A stretch of DNA of 35,808 bases from Minisyncoccota bacterium (GTDB taxonomy: Bacteria > Patescibacteriota > Minisyncoccia > Phycocordibacterales > UBA5272), in NCBI GenBank assembly GCA_018063165.1, contig JAGOQU010000001.1, positions 1-35,808 of the forward strand. The letters run 5' to 3'. The position numbers were made by a program, and so were the translations under genes. The notes beneath the pieces are model-generated. The model did no database searches. It had not been told where the DNA came from and saw only the letters and a list, made by a program, of their open reading frames with translations. This document shows, piece by piece, positions 9,274-16,983 of the stretch. Position 1 is the first letter of the stretch, and each line of letters begins with the position of its first letter.

Positions 9274-9699
9274 ATGAAACATTTTTTATATAAAAAAAGA
9301 ATAGGTGGTAATTTAAGAAGAGGGTATATAGCACTTATTTCTGTTATCGTAATAGGTGCTATTGGTGTTGCTATAATGCTTTCTATTATGTTATCTGGCA
9401 TATCAACCACAAAAACTGATTTTGCTGTACAACAATCAGGAAGCGCAAAAGTTCTAGCTTCATCTTGTGGAGAAGAAGCTCTTCAAAAGATTTTAGAGAC
9501 GGGGACTACTTCAAGCAGTGTAACTATTGCAATAGGAGAAGGAACGTGTTCGTATACAATAACAAGTCAAAGTGGGCAAAATATAACAATACAAGCCACA
9601 GCCCTTATTGGAACAATAACAAGTAAAGTAAAAATTGTTATAGCTACAACAACACCTGCAATACTCTTATCCTCATGGCAAGAGGTTGGGGACTTTTAA
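9274..9699 (+). CDS. PilX/GspK-like minor pilin lacking Glu5
   Basis: This 141-aa protein has a basic leader and an RRGYIALISVIVIG hydrophobic helix. Mature position 5 after the Gly is Leu, not Glu. Loss of Glu5 is characteristic of GspK/PilX-type subunits that sit at the very tip, because Glu5 is needed to dock onto the N-terminus of the previous pilin. A CGEEALQKIL segment and a small Thr/Ser-rich beta domain with two Cys follow. The gene is tightly packed with the other minor pilins (5 bp from the previous stop). The following 176 bp contain no gene, so this is probably the last gene of the minor-pilin transcript. Confidence 0.78.
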   Translation: MKHFLYKKRIGGNLRRGYIALISVIVIGAIGVAIMLSIMLSGISTTKTDFAVQQSGSAKVLASSCGEEALQKILETGTTSSSVTIAIGEGTCSYTITSQSGQNITIQATALIGTITSKVKIVIATTTPAILLSSWQEVGDF

Positions 9700-9875
9700 A
9701 GCCTTATTTATTTGATATACTAAAAAAGGTAGGTTATTTAGGTTTAGATACTGGAAAAATAACTTACTAGGTTTTAATCTACCTTAGATTAATTTCTTTA
9801 GGGGTTATTTTGTGTCAGTGTCTTAATTATTAAAAAGTTTAATTGTTTACATACATTAAAATTAATTTACATTTT
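9700..9875 (+). promoter_or_regulatory. Leader region before the major pilins
   Basis: No coding frame is seen in these 176 bp. A TATACT hexamer at 9716-9721 (TTTGATATACT context) would start a transcript with a leader of about 150 nt before the first pilin, unlike the short leaders typical of this window. Partly complementary GGTAGGTTATTTAGG and CCTTAGATTAATTT segments could fold. A separate promoter would fit the need for far more major pilin than minor pilin. The promoter call is tentative because no clear -35 is visible. Confidence 0.35.
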
Positions 9876-10331
9876 ATGAAATCACTACTTCGTAGTCAAA
9901 AGGGATTCACTCTTATTGAAATCCTCCTTGTGGTTGCAGCTATTGCTATCTTGGCTGGTATCGTTATTGTAGCTATTAACCCAGGAAAGCAACTTGGTGA
10001 TACACGTAACGCACAACGTCGTTCTGATGTTACTACAATACTTAACGCGGCATATCAATATTCAATTGATAATAATGGTGTTTTACCAGCAGGTATTACA
10101 GCATCTTCAACTGAAGTGTGTGTGGCTGGTGCATCAGGAGGAGCATGTGCTGGTTTTATTGACCTATCTGTTCTTGCACTTAACGGTAAGTATCTTGTAG
10201 GTATTCCAACAGAACCACAAAAAGTTAATGCAGGAGGTGCTGGATATATGATTAGTCGTGATGCTAATGGTCGTATCACTGTATCTGCTCAATATGCAGA
10301 ACAGAGTGCTGTTATTGCAGTAACAAGATAA
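9876..10331 (+). CDS. Type IV major-type pilin, copy 1
   Basis: This 151-aa prepilin has the leader MKSLLRSQKG, cleavage before FTLIE (Glu5) and a hydrophobic helix ending in AINPGKQLGDTRNAQRRSDV, the form common in Patescibacteria pilins. The globular part contains two Cys (VCVAGASGGAC) that could form a disulfide loop, and ends in AVIAVTR. ATG 9876 gives the standard leader length. A TTG at 9843 would add an unlikely extension. The gene is followed after 54 bp by a paralogue with the same architecture. Over 135 bp the two genes are base-for-base identical, so one is a recent duplicate or they are kept alike by conversion. Confidence 0.93.
   Translation: MKSLLRSQKGFTLIEILLVVAAIAILAGIVIVAINPGKQLGDTRNAQRRSDVTTILNAAYQYSIDNNGVLPAGITASSTEVCVAGASGGACAGFIDLSVLALNGKYLVGIPTEPQKVNAGGAGYMISRDANGRITVSAQYAEQSAVIAVTR
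9903..10037 (+). repeat. 135-bp direct repeat, left copy (in pilin 1)
   Basis: Every base here equals the base 510 bp downstream (10413-10547), including synonymous positions. The repeat covers the pilin N-terminal helix and the start of the globular domain. It ends abruptly, after which the genes diverge at several third positions and residues. Confidence 0.93.
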
Positions 10332-10385
10332 CTATTCATAAATAGATAGTTCTACTACAAGTGTAAACTATCTCCAAGTATTATT

Positions 10386-10835
10386 ATGAAAAAACTTTTA
10401 CGTAACCAAAAAGGATTCACTCTTATTGAAATCCTCCTTGTGGTTGCAGCTATTGCTATCTTGGCTGGTATCGTTATTGTAGCTATTAACCCAGGAAAGC
10501 AACTTGGTGATACACGTAACGCACAACGTCGTTCTGATGTTACTACATTGCTTAATGCTGTGTATCAATACTCAATTGATAATAATGGTACGCTACCATC
10601 AGGTATTACAGCATCTTCAACAGAAGTCTGTGCTTCTGGTGCACCTTCTTGTGTAGGTTTTATTGACCTCACTGTGCTTACTGTTAATGGTAAGTATCTA
10701 GTTGGTATTCCATCAGAACCACAAAAAGTTAATGCAAATGGTGCTGGATATAGAATTAGTAGAAATGTGAGTGGTCGCATTACTGTTGATGCTCAGTATC
10801 CAGAACAAAGTGCAGTTATTTCTGTAACAAGATAA
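10386..10835 (+). CDS. Type IV major-type pilin, copy 2
   Basis: This 149-aa paralogue of the preceding gene has the leader MKKLLRNQKG, FTLIE cleavage context, an identical N-terminal helix and a similar globular domain with two Cys (VCASGAPSC) and the end AVISVTR. The differences cluster in the surface-exposed second half. It is followed after 10 bp by a histidine kinase, probably on the same transcript. Two near-identical major pilins in tandem would allow mixed fibres or switching of the surface antigen by recombination; this is an inference. Confidence 0.93.
   Translation: MKKLLRNQKGFTLIEILLVVAAIAILAGIVIVAINPGKQLGDTRNAQRRSDVTTLLNAVYQYSIDNNGTLPSGITASSTEVCASGAPSCVGFIDLTVLTVNGKYLVGIPSEPQKVNANGAGYRISRNVSGRITVDAQYPEQSAVISVTR
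10413..10547 (+). repeat. 135-bp direct repeat, right copy (in pilin 2)
   Basis: This is the partner of 9903-10037 at a constant offset of 510 bp. Recombination between the copies would delete or duplicate exactly one pilin unit and leave an intact gene with the second gene's globular domain. Confidence 0.93.
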
Positions 10836-10845
10836 GTCTAATTGT

Positions 10846-11655
10846 ATGTCTTTAGATTTATACGAAAAAAATAATAGTAATAAAACAGCAAACGGCGACA
10901 CATTGCTTTCGCTTGCTTCACATGAATTAAGAACACCTCTTTCTATCATTAAGTGGTATACAGAGATGCTTTTAGATGGTGACGCTGGTCCACTTACTGT
11001 TGATCAAAGTAAATATCTAAAAACTATACAATCGAGTAATCAAAGAGCTATAGATCTTATACGTTCTTTACTAAATGTTTCTAGACTTGATTTAGATACG
11101 TTTAGTATTATTCCAACAGATACAGATCTTAGATTTTTGGTAAAACAAATTATCTCAGAAAATAAAAGTATTCTTGATGAAAAGAAAATTGCAGTTGAAG
11201 AGTCGTATCTTGGCAGTACTCCTGGTACTGTAGGGGTTCTTCACGCAGATAAACAAATATGTTTAGTTATTCTGCGTATTCTTTTTACAAATGCAATTCT
11301 TTTTTCAAAAGAAAATTCTTCTATTTCTGTGCATATTCAAGAAATGAAACAGGGTGAAATGGCTGGTTCTAAAATAATTTCTGATGACAGTTTTGTTGTT
11401 TCTTTTGTTGATTCTGGTATAGGTATACCAGAAGAGGATAAAGAAAATATTTTTTCAAAATTCTTTAAAGCAAGTAATGCTATTAATGAAGATTCAAAAG
11501 GTGCAGGTCTTAGTCTTTATATTGTAAAACTAATACTTAGCAAAACTGGAGGAGATGTATGGTTTACGTCTACTCTAAACAAAGGTTCTACTTTTTATGT
11601 AGCATTTCCAAAATCTGGTATGCCACTAAAACAAGGTAAAACAACATTAGATTAA
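10846..11655 (+). CDS. Soluble sensor histidine kinase core (HisKA-HATPase)
   Basis: The 269-aa protein has the H-box SHELRTPL with phospho-acceptor H26. A dimerisation helix pair follows, then the ATP-binding domain with an N-box-like NAILFSKENS, the G1 box DSGIGIP, an F-box (IFSKFFKA) and the G2 box GAGLSLYIVK. There is no transmembrane segment and almost no input domain, only about 20 residues before the H-box. It must therefore sense something in the cytoplasm or be controlled by a partner protein. It follows pilin 2 by 10 bp, pointing to co-expression with the pilus genes. The CheY-like protein at 732-1109 is a plausible target. A strong bidirectional terminator follows. Confidence 0.94.
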   Translation: MSLDLYEKNNSNKTANGDTLLSLASHELRTPLSIIKWYTEMLLDGDAGPLTVDQSKYLKTIQSSNQRAIDLIRSLLNVSRLDLDTFSIIPTDTDLRFLVKQIISENKSILDEKKIAVEESYLGSTPGTVGVLHADKQICLVILRILFTNAILFSKENSSISVHIQEMKQGEMAGSKIISDDSFVVSFVDSGIGIPEEDKENIFSKFFKASNAINEDSKGAGLSLYIVKLILSKTGGDVWFTSTLNKGSTFYVAFPKSGMPLKQGKTTLD

Positions 11656-11672
11656 GATTTTAGAATATGCTC

Positions 11673-11708
11673 AAAGAAAAACGACATCATACGATGTCGT
11701 TTTTCTTT
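11673..11708. terminator. Bidirectional intrinsic terminator
   Basis: A perfect 16-bp stem with loop ATAC is flanked by A/T runs that give a U-tract on either strand. It separates the histidine kinase (plus strand) from the convergent murA fusion (minus strand) and can end both transcripts. Confidence 0.93.
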
Positions 11709-11719
11709 TACTTATTTTT

Positions 11720-13234
11720 TTAAATACCTCGCATGACTGTTACTTTTGCACCGATGGAATTAAGTCTTTCTGCGATATCTGCATATCCACGTTTTATAGA
11801 ATATACATTACGTAGTAGAGATTTACCTTCAGCACCAAGCATTGCGATAAGTATGATGGCTGTAGGACGCAGTGCAGGAGGTGAGACAATTTGAGCGCCT
11901 CGTAATTTTTTTACACCCGTAACAAGAGCCCTGTGTGGATCAAGTAATTTTATATCAGCACCAAGTCTGTTCAACTCTGTAAAATATATAGCTCGATTTT
12001 CCCATGTCCAGTCATGTATAAGTGTTTGTCCTTCAGCAAAACAACATATTGGTACAAAGAATGGGAGGTTGTCATTGTTGATTCCTGGAAATGGTTGTGT
12101 GTGTATTTTGTCAGGAGGGGCTATAAGTTTTGATGGTAATATGGTTATATCAAACAATGTTGTTCTTTCATTTTTTGCAAGGTATCTCTTTGATGTTGTA
12201 TATATAAGACCCATACGTTTTAACTTTTCTAGTTCAAGAATAAGAAATTCTTCAGGACATCTAGTAATGGTAAGTTTTGATTTGGTTACAATACCAGCAG
12301 AAATAAAAAACATACTTTCTATAGGGTCTTCACTATTATAATGTTCTACATCTACATGTATATTTTTTTTACCATGAACAGTAAGCGTGGTTGTTCCTAT
12401 ACCGTCAATTTTTACTCCAAAACGTTCAAGTAAAAAACATACATCTTGCACCTGATAATTAGGTGGCGCAAATTTTATTATAGTTTCTCCTTCTATTTTT
12501 GAAGCTGCAATTATTGCAGTTATAGCTCCAGTATCAGATGATTCATATAAAGGTATAACCCCCGTATGCATTTTTTTGTATGAAATTGCATAATGATTCT
12601 CTTTAGTTTCTATATGTACACCAAGATAATCAAGTGCGTATTTGTGTGATACTACTGTTCTTTCTCCCATTTTACATCCGCCAGAATGAGGAAGTTTAAA
12701 TGAATTAGAAAAATGTATAAAAGCACCAGCGAATGTAAAAGATCGTATTTTTGTAGCAACTTGAATATCCATTTTTGAGAATAAAAGTTTTTTAGGTGGT
12801 ATTATGGTAAGTGCTGTATCGTTATGTGTCCATTTAATTGAAACACCAAGACTCTCTAATAATTCTTTATACCTGGACACTTCTTCTATGTGAGGAATGT
12901 CTCTAAGGATGGTTGTACCAGAATTAACAAGAGAAGCTACCATCATGTTAATAGCGCCATTTTTTGAAGTATTGGTTACTATTGTTCCTGAAAGTTTACG
13001 ACCGCCTTCAACCTGAAAATCTATTGTGTCTTGAAGGTTTACTATATTATGTTTTAGAACTTCACCCATTTTCATTAATTGTTCTATGGTAACATTTTGA
13101 TTACCTGATTCTATGCGAGCAACAGCAGATTGAGAAGTTTTTAATGCATCTGCAAACTCCTCTTGTGTTAAACCTTTTTCTTCACGCAGTTTTTTAATAA
13201 AAAGCCCAATTTTTTCTTGGTTATTTGGTTCCAT
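11720..13234 (-). CDS. murA: XRE-type HTH domain fused to MurA (UDP-GlcNAc 1-carboxyvinyltransferase)
   Basis: MurA transfers enolpyruvate from PEP to UDP-GlcNAc, the first committed step of peptidoglycan synthesis. From ATG 13234 the protein has 504 aa. Residues about 5-65 are a Cro/C1-type helix-turn-helix (LREEKGLTQEEFADAL, SQSAVARIESG). From about 72 a full EPT domain follows: KNGA (K91-N92, the UDP-GlcNAc/PEP site), the mobile loop SGGCKMGER with catalytic Cys187 and Arg192, PGINNDNLP in the place of the PGFPTD motif, and LRPTAIILIAMLGAEG near the end. MurA is usually about 420 aa, so the HTH is a clean addition. ATG 13252 is also in frame, but ATG 13234 lies 7 bp after a TATACT box. The fusion could let the enzyme sense precursor and regulate genes; that role is inferred. 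Confidence 0.92.
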   Translation of the reverse strand: MEPNNQEKIGLFIKKLREEKGLTQEEFADALKTSQSAVARIESGNQNVTIEQLMKMGEVLKHNIVNLQDTIDFQVEGGRKLSGTIVTNTSKNGAINMMVASLVNSGTTILRDIPHIEEVSRYKELLESLGVSIKWTHNDTALTIIPPKKLLFSKMDIQVATKIRSFTFAGAFIHFSNSFKLPHSGGCKMGERTVVSHKYALDYLGVHIETKENHYAISYKKMHTGVIPLYESSDTGAITAIIAASKIEGETIIKFAPPNYQVQDVCFLLERFGVKIDGIGTTTLTVHGKKNIHVDVEHYNSEDPIESMFFISAGIVTKSKLTITRCPEEFLILELEKLKRMGLIYTTSKRYLAKNERTTLFDITILPSKLIAPPDKIHTQPFPGINNDNLPFFVPICCFAEGQTLIHDWTWENRAIYFTELNRLGADIKLLDPHRALVTGVKKLRGAQIVSPPALRPTAIILIAMLGAEGKSLLRNVYSIKRGYADIAERLNSIGAKVTVMRGI

Positions 13235-13318
13235 ATATAAAAAGTATATCATATATGATATATACTATAAAAGTTAAAAAAGTGGACAATTGAACATCTG
13301 CTTACTTTTGCTTCATTG

Positions 13319-13405
13319 CGGAAACGGAGAGATTTGAACTCTCGAACGAGTTACCTCGTTGCCTGGTTTCGAATCAGGTGCCTTAAACCTCTCAGCCACG
13401 CTTCC
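13319..13405 (-). tRNA. tRNA-Ser(CGA)
   Basis: The 87-nt gene folds with acceptor GGAAGCG/CGTTTCC, a D-arm, the long variable arm typical of tRNA-Ser (a hairpin around AACGAGGTAACTCGTT) and a T-arm (GAGAG-TTCAAAT-CTCTC). The anticodon loop TTCGAAA gives CGA, reading UCG. The anticodon stem has an A:C mismatch at its loop end (31:39). CCA is not encoded; the gene is followed by CGCAATG, so the tail must be added after transcription. The discriminator is G, as expected for serine. Confidence 0.96.
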
Positions 13406-13442
13406 TTCATCTCTTAAAAGATATTAGAAACTTTAGCATATT

Positions 13443-13474
13443 TTGACTATTTTTTGAAATAAATTTGATATACT
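13443..13474 (+). promoter_or_regulatory. Promoter of the NRAMP-like gene
   Basis: TTGACT (13443-13448) and TATACT (13469-13474) face the gene. The spacer is long (20 bp), so the -35 may be weak. The -10 ends 9 bp before ATG 13484, which predicts a leaderless or nearly leaderless mRNA. No Shine-Dalgarno site is present. Confidence 0.65.
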
Positions 13475-13483
13475 TATCACAAT

Positions 13484-14758
13484 ATGTTTACAAAATTTAA
13501 AGAATATTGGAATAAAATAGGTCCAGGTTTGGTTACTGGAGCAGCAGATGATGATCCGTCAGGTATAGCTACGTATTCTCAGGCTGGTGCTCAATACGGT
13601 TTTTCATTTCTTTGGACATCACTTTTTACATTTCCTTTTATGGCTGTTGTGCAAGAGATGTGTGCACGTCTAGGTATAGTAACTGGAAAAGGTCTAGCTA
13701 GTGCAATACGTACGTATTGCCCACCATATGTTCTGTACACAGCAACTATTTTTTTGATGATAGCTAATACATTTAATATTGGTGCAGATATTAGTGCGGT
13801 AGGTGAAGCTGTACAATTACTTTTTCCACACATCTCAGCTATTGCAATAGTGCTTGCTTTTACATTTACAAGTTTAATGCTTCAGGTTTTTATACCATAT
13901 CAAAAATATTCTAAGTATCTTAAATATCTTTCTTTTGTGCTTATTGCTTATATTTTAGCTGGACTTAGTATCGATTTTGTATGGCGTGATCTTATTGTTT
14001 CGACACTTATTCCACATTTCACATTTGATAAGAATTCAGTGTTACTTATTTGTGCTATTTTAGGAACAAGTATTAGTCCTTATTTGTTTTTTTGGCAAAC
14101 TTCTCAGGAAGTTGAAGAAAACATTGCACAGAGAAAAGGAGATCATTTTGTTGGTTCTGAAATTAGTGTTGTAGATACGAAGCATGCAATTAAAGATATG
14201 CGTTTTGATGTTTGGACAGGTATGTTTTTTTCTAATATTACTATGTTTTTTATTATAGCTGTATGTGGCGCTGTTCTTTTTCCAAATGGTGTAACAAACA
14301 TAGAAACAGCATCCCAAGCCGCAGAAGCTCTACTTCCTTTTGCCGGAAGATTTACATATTTGTTGTTTGCACTTGGTATAATAGGAACAGGATTATTGGC
14401 TGTTCCTATATTAGCTGGATCAACAGCTTATGCTATTTCTGAGACATTTAAATTTAAAGAGGGGTTATATAGAAAGTATACTGAAGCTAAAGCTTTTTAT
14501 GGTATTATAGCAATTTCAATGTTTGTTGGTTTACTTATAACGTTTGTAGGTATTCCTCCTATGAAAGCACTTTTTTATTCAGCTGTTCTTAACGGTATTA
14601 TTGCCCCACCGCTTCTTTTTATAATCGTGTATCTTTCTAGTAAAGAAATCATTATGAAAGAATGGAAAAATACTAAATTGCAATCTTTTTTGGGTTGGGT
14701 TATTACTATAATTATGGCGCTTGCAAGTAGTATGACTCTTTTTTATATATTTGTATAA
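13484..14758 (+). CDS. NRAMP-superfamily divalent metal transporter (variant clade)
   Basis: This is a 424-aa polytopic membrane protein with about 11 predicted hydrophobic helices. The first carries GPGLVTGAADDDPSGIATYSQ: DPSG (residues 24-27) takes the place of the canonical DPGN metal-site motif. In helix 6 the segment TSISPYLFFWQ (near 195) stands where Mn/Fe NRAMPs have the A-x-x-MPHN motif, so the metal-binding methionine appears to be Ile/Ser. NRAMP-related proteins without this Met include Mg2+ transporters, so the substrate should not be assumed to be manganese. It is monocistronic or shared with the TfoX-like gene 21 bp downstream. Confidence 0.88.
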   Translation: MFTKFKEYWNKIGPGLVTGAADDDPSGIATYSQAGAQYGFSFLWTSLFTFPFMAVVQEMCARLGIVTGKGLASAIRTYCPPYVLYTATIFLMIANTFNIGADISAVGEAVQLLFPHISAIAIVLAFTFTSLMLQVFIPYQKYSKYLKYLSFVLIAYILAGLSIDFVWRDLIVSTLIPHFTFDKNSVLLICAILGTSISPYLFFWQTSQEVEENIAQRKGDHFVGSEISVVDTKHAIKDMRFDVWTGMFFSNITMFFIIAVCGAVLFPNGVTNIETASQAAEALLPFAGRFTYLLFALGIIGTGLLAVPILAGSTAYAISETFKFKEGLYRKYTEAKAFYGIIAISMFVGLLITFVGIPPMKALFYSAVLNGIIAPPLLFIIVYLSSKEIIMKEWKNTKLQSFLGWVITIIMALASSMTLFYIFV

Positions 14759-14779
14759 CTATTTAAAAATAGTATCTAT

Positions 14780-15118
14780 ATGAAAATGACACCTTTTCTT
14801 GAATATATCATGTATGATATATTTGGTGAATCAGAACCTATAACTTTTAGAGCAATGATGGGTGCATATGTTTTATATTATGAAGGAAAAACTTTTGCTA
14901 TTGTAGATGGTGATGATCTTTATTTTAAAGGATCAAAAGAATTGGAGGAGTGGTACATATCACGTGATAGTAAGATATTCGAATATCAAAAAGATAACAC
15001 AAAAGCTAGTTTATATTATTTTCTTGTTCCACCAGAAATCTATGAAACTAGAAGTAGTAGGGATGAATGGTTGGATATAGCACTCTCAGTAGCAAGAGTG
15101 CCAAAGAAAATGAATTAA
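14780..15118 (+). CDS. TfoX N-terminal domain protein
   Basis: This 112-aa protein matches the TfoX/Sxy N-terminal fold. RAMMGAYVLYYEGKTFAIVDGDDLYFK (two strands and a turn, residues about 24-50) corresponds to the family's RxMFGGxGxY...FALIxxDxLYFK pattern. A YYFLVPPEIYE segment and a terminal helix (DEWLDIALSVARVP) follow. In proteobacteria TfoX/Sxy regulates competence, but stand-alone N-domains are widespread with unknown roles. A link to DNA uptake through the pilus encoded upstream is possible but unproven. Its stop codon overlaps that of the convergent ABC exporter by 4 bp. Confidence 0.8.
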   Translation: MKMTPFLEYIMYDIFGESEPITFRAMMGAYVLYYEGKTFAIVDGDDLYFKGSKELEEWYISRDSKIFEYQKDNTKASLYYFLVPPEIYETRSSRDEWLDIALSVARVPKKMN

Positions 15119-16857
15119 GAAGAAAGTTGATGAGCGACAAGATTTTGATACAGTGTGTTATGTTGCATGAGTTCATCATGTGTTCCTTCCCCAACAACTT
15201 TTCCTTTATCCATAACAATAATTTTATCAGCATCACGAACAGTAGAGAGGCGATGAGCAATAATAATTGACGTTTTACCAAAAGAAACATCGTTAATAGC
15301 TTCCATTACTTTTGCTTCATTTTCAGCATCAAGTGATGCTGTTGCCTCATCAAAAATGAGTATTTCAGGATTCTTAATTATGGCACGTGCTATGCCTATG
15401 CGCTGACGTTCACCTCCAGAGAGTTTTACACCACGTTCACCAATATAGGTATCAAATTTTGTTTCACCTAATCTGTGATAGAACTCAGTTATACGTGCAT
15501 GTTTTGCAATCTCTTCCAATCTTCTTTCTGCTCCTTTTTTATTTTTATTTTGGACACCAACTAAAATATTTTCTTTAATAGTGTCGTCAAAAAGATCGAC
15601 ATGTTGTTCTACGTAGCCAATATTTTCTCTGAGGTATACACTATCGATATTTTTTAATTCGTTGCTATTAATAGTTATTGATCCTTCGTTATATGTATAT
15701 ATACGAAGTAATAGTTTTACAATAGTTGATTTTCCAGATCCAGAAGATCCAACAAATGCTACTTTCTTCCCGTAGGGGATAGTAAGAGAGAGATTATTAA
15801 AGAGCTCTATATTTCCATGTGGATATTTGAAATTGAGATTCGTGACAATAATATCTCCTGAGAGTTTTGAATGTATGCCTTTTTCATCAAAGAGAGATTC
15901 TTTGTCTACGATATCAAGATATTTCTCAAGCTCACTAAAACGAAGTGGTATCTGACGTATCGCTTGTATAATTGTAAAAATTTGGCTATTAGCTTCATTG
16001 ATATATGACCAAATAGCATAAATTGAACCAACCGTTACAGTTCCAAGATAAGCAAGGTAAATAATAATGATTGTACTAAAGTTTCTTGTTGTTACAAAAA
16101 AACCAAACCTTTTATGTCCATGTACAACAGCTTTATTCCAAACGAACTTTTTATAGTCCATAATACTTTGCCTGTTCCTTAAATATTTTTCAAGATAAAA
16201 ATCTTCAGCTCCAAGTGTACGTATTAAACTAAGGTGCTGAAATGACTCCGTTCTTATTTTCTTTTGTTTGTCACCATTATCTATATCTTCTTTTATAAAT
16301 GGTCTGTGGTATTTTGCAAAATAGTTACTCCAAAGAATAACAGCAAGTAGTGAAGCAAAAGTCCAAAGTGCAATTACCTTTGAATAAAATGAAAGTGCAA
16401 TAATTGCAAAGAAAACTTGAGTCACTGTAGGGAGTATGTTAAGTACTATTGTGGAAATGATATTTTCAATTGCCATTTCACCTCTATGGATTACTTGTTC
16501 TTTAATTGCAGAATGGTCTTCTGTGTACTGAGAAATATTAAGTTTAAAAATTTTCTTAAAAGAATATTCTTCAAGATGCTGCTGTATAGCGTATCCTATA
16601 TTATTTTGTGCATGTATTTCTGTAAAGTAGCTTACTATAATCTTTACAAACAAAATACCAAGATTCATTATTGTTAGATGCACTGCCTCCTCAAAATTTT
16701 TATGTATTAACACATCAAGAATTTTTGCAGTAAGATAAATACTGTATACAGTTATTGCTTGTTGTACGACTGTTGATCCGAGTTGCAAATAAAAATCCTT
16801 ATGAAAGGGTTTTAACATTTTCCAGAGACGAATGATAAGTAAAAGATATTTTTGCAT
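15115..16857 (-). CDS. ABC exporter, fused permease and ATPase (half-transporter)
   Basis: The 580-aa protein has an N-terminal six-helix transmembrane domain (about 15-310) and a C-terminal nucleotide-binding domain. The latter carries Walker A GSSGSGKST near 370, a Q-loop (YVEQHVDLF), the signature LSGGERQR near 477, Walker B ILIFDEATASLD near 500 and an H-loop IIAHRLSTV. The complete catalytic set predicts an active ATPase that works as a homodimer or heterodimer. The substrate (lipid, peptide or drug) cannot be told from sequence. It appears monocistronic. No separate terminator lies between it and the convergent TfoX-like gene, and the two coding ends overlap by 4 bp. Confidence 0.94.
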   Translation of the reverse strand: MQKYLLLIIRLWKMLKPFHKDFYLQLGSTVVQQAITVYSIYLTAKILDVLIHKNFEEAVHLTIMNLGILFVKIIVSYFTEIHAQNNIGYAIQQHLEEYSFKKIFKLNISQYTEDHSAIKEQVIHRGEMAIENIISTIVLNILPTVTQVFFAIIALSFYSKVIALWTFASLLAVILWSNYFAKYHRPFIKEDIDNGDKQKKIRTESFQHLSLIRTLGAEDFYLEKYLRNRQSIMDYKKFVWNKAVVHGHKRFGFFVTTRNFSTIIIIYLAYLGTVTVGSIYAIWSYINEANSQIFTIIQAIRQIPLRFSELEKYLDIVDKESLFDEKGIHSKLSGDIIVTNLNFKYPHGNIELFNNLSLTIPYGKKVAFVGSSGSGKSTIVKLLLRIYTYNEGSITINSNELKNIDSVYLRENIGYVEQHVDLFDDTIKENILVGVQNKNKKGAERRLEEIAKHARITEFYHRLGETKFDTYIGERGVKLSGGERQRIGIARAIIKNPEILIFDEATASLDAENEAKVMEAINDVSFGKTSIIIAHRLSTVRDADKIIVMDKGKVVGEGTHDELMQHNTLYQNLVAHQLSS

Positions 16858-16942
16858 ATGTATATAGCTACTATAGCAGACCTTTACATTTTTTGTAAGT
16901 CTTGTTTTATATAGTTTGTATATGATACACTTAGGTTTAGTA

Positions 16943-16975
16943 AAAAAGAGCGACCACTTCGTGGTCGCTCTTTTT
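16943..16975. terminator. Intrinsic terminator after the thioredoxin reductase-like gene
   Basis: A perfect 15-bp stem has loop TTC and a GAGCGACCAC core. It lies 8 bp beyond the stop of the minus-strand gene, and the A-run on the plus strand gives a U-tract on the minus transcript. Confidence 0.93.
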
Positions 16976-16983
16976 ATCTATAA

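Noticed and set aside
15115-15118. Overlapping stops of the convergent genes as a functional element
   Set aside because: A 4-bp stop overlap is common in compact genomes and shows no hairpin.
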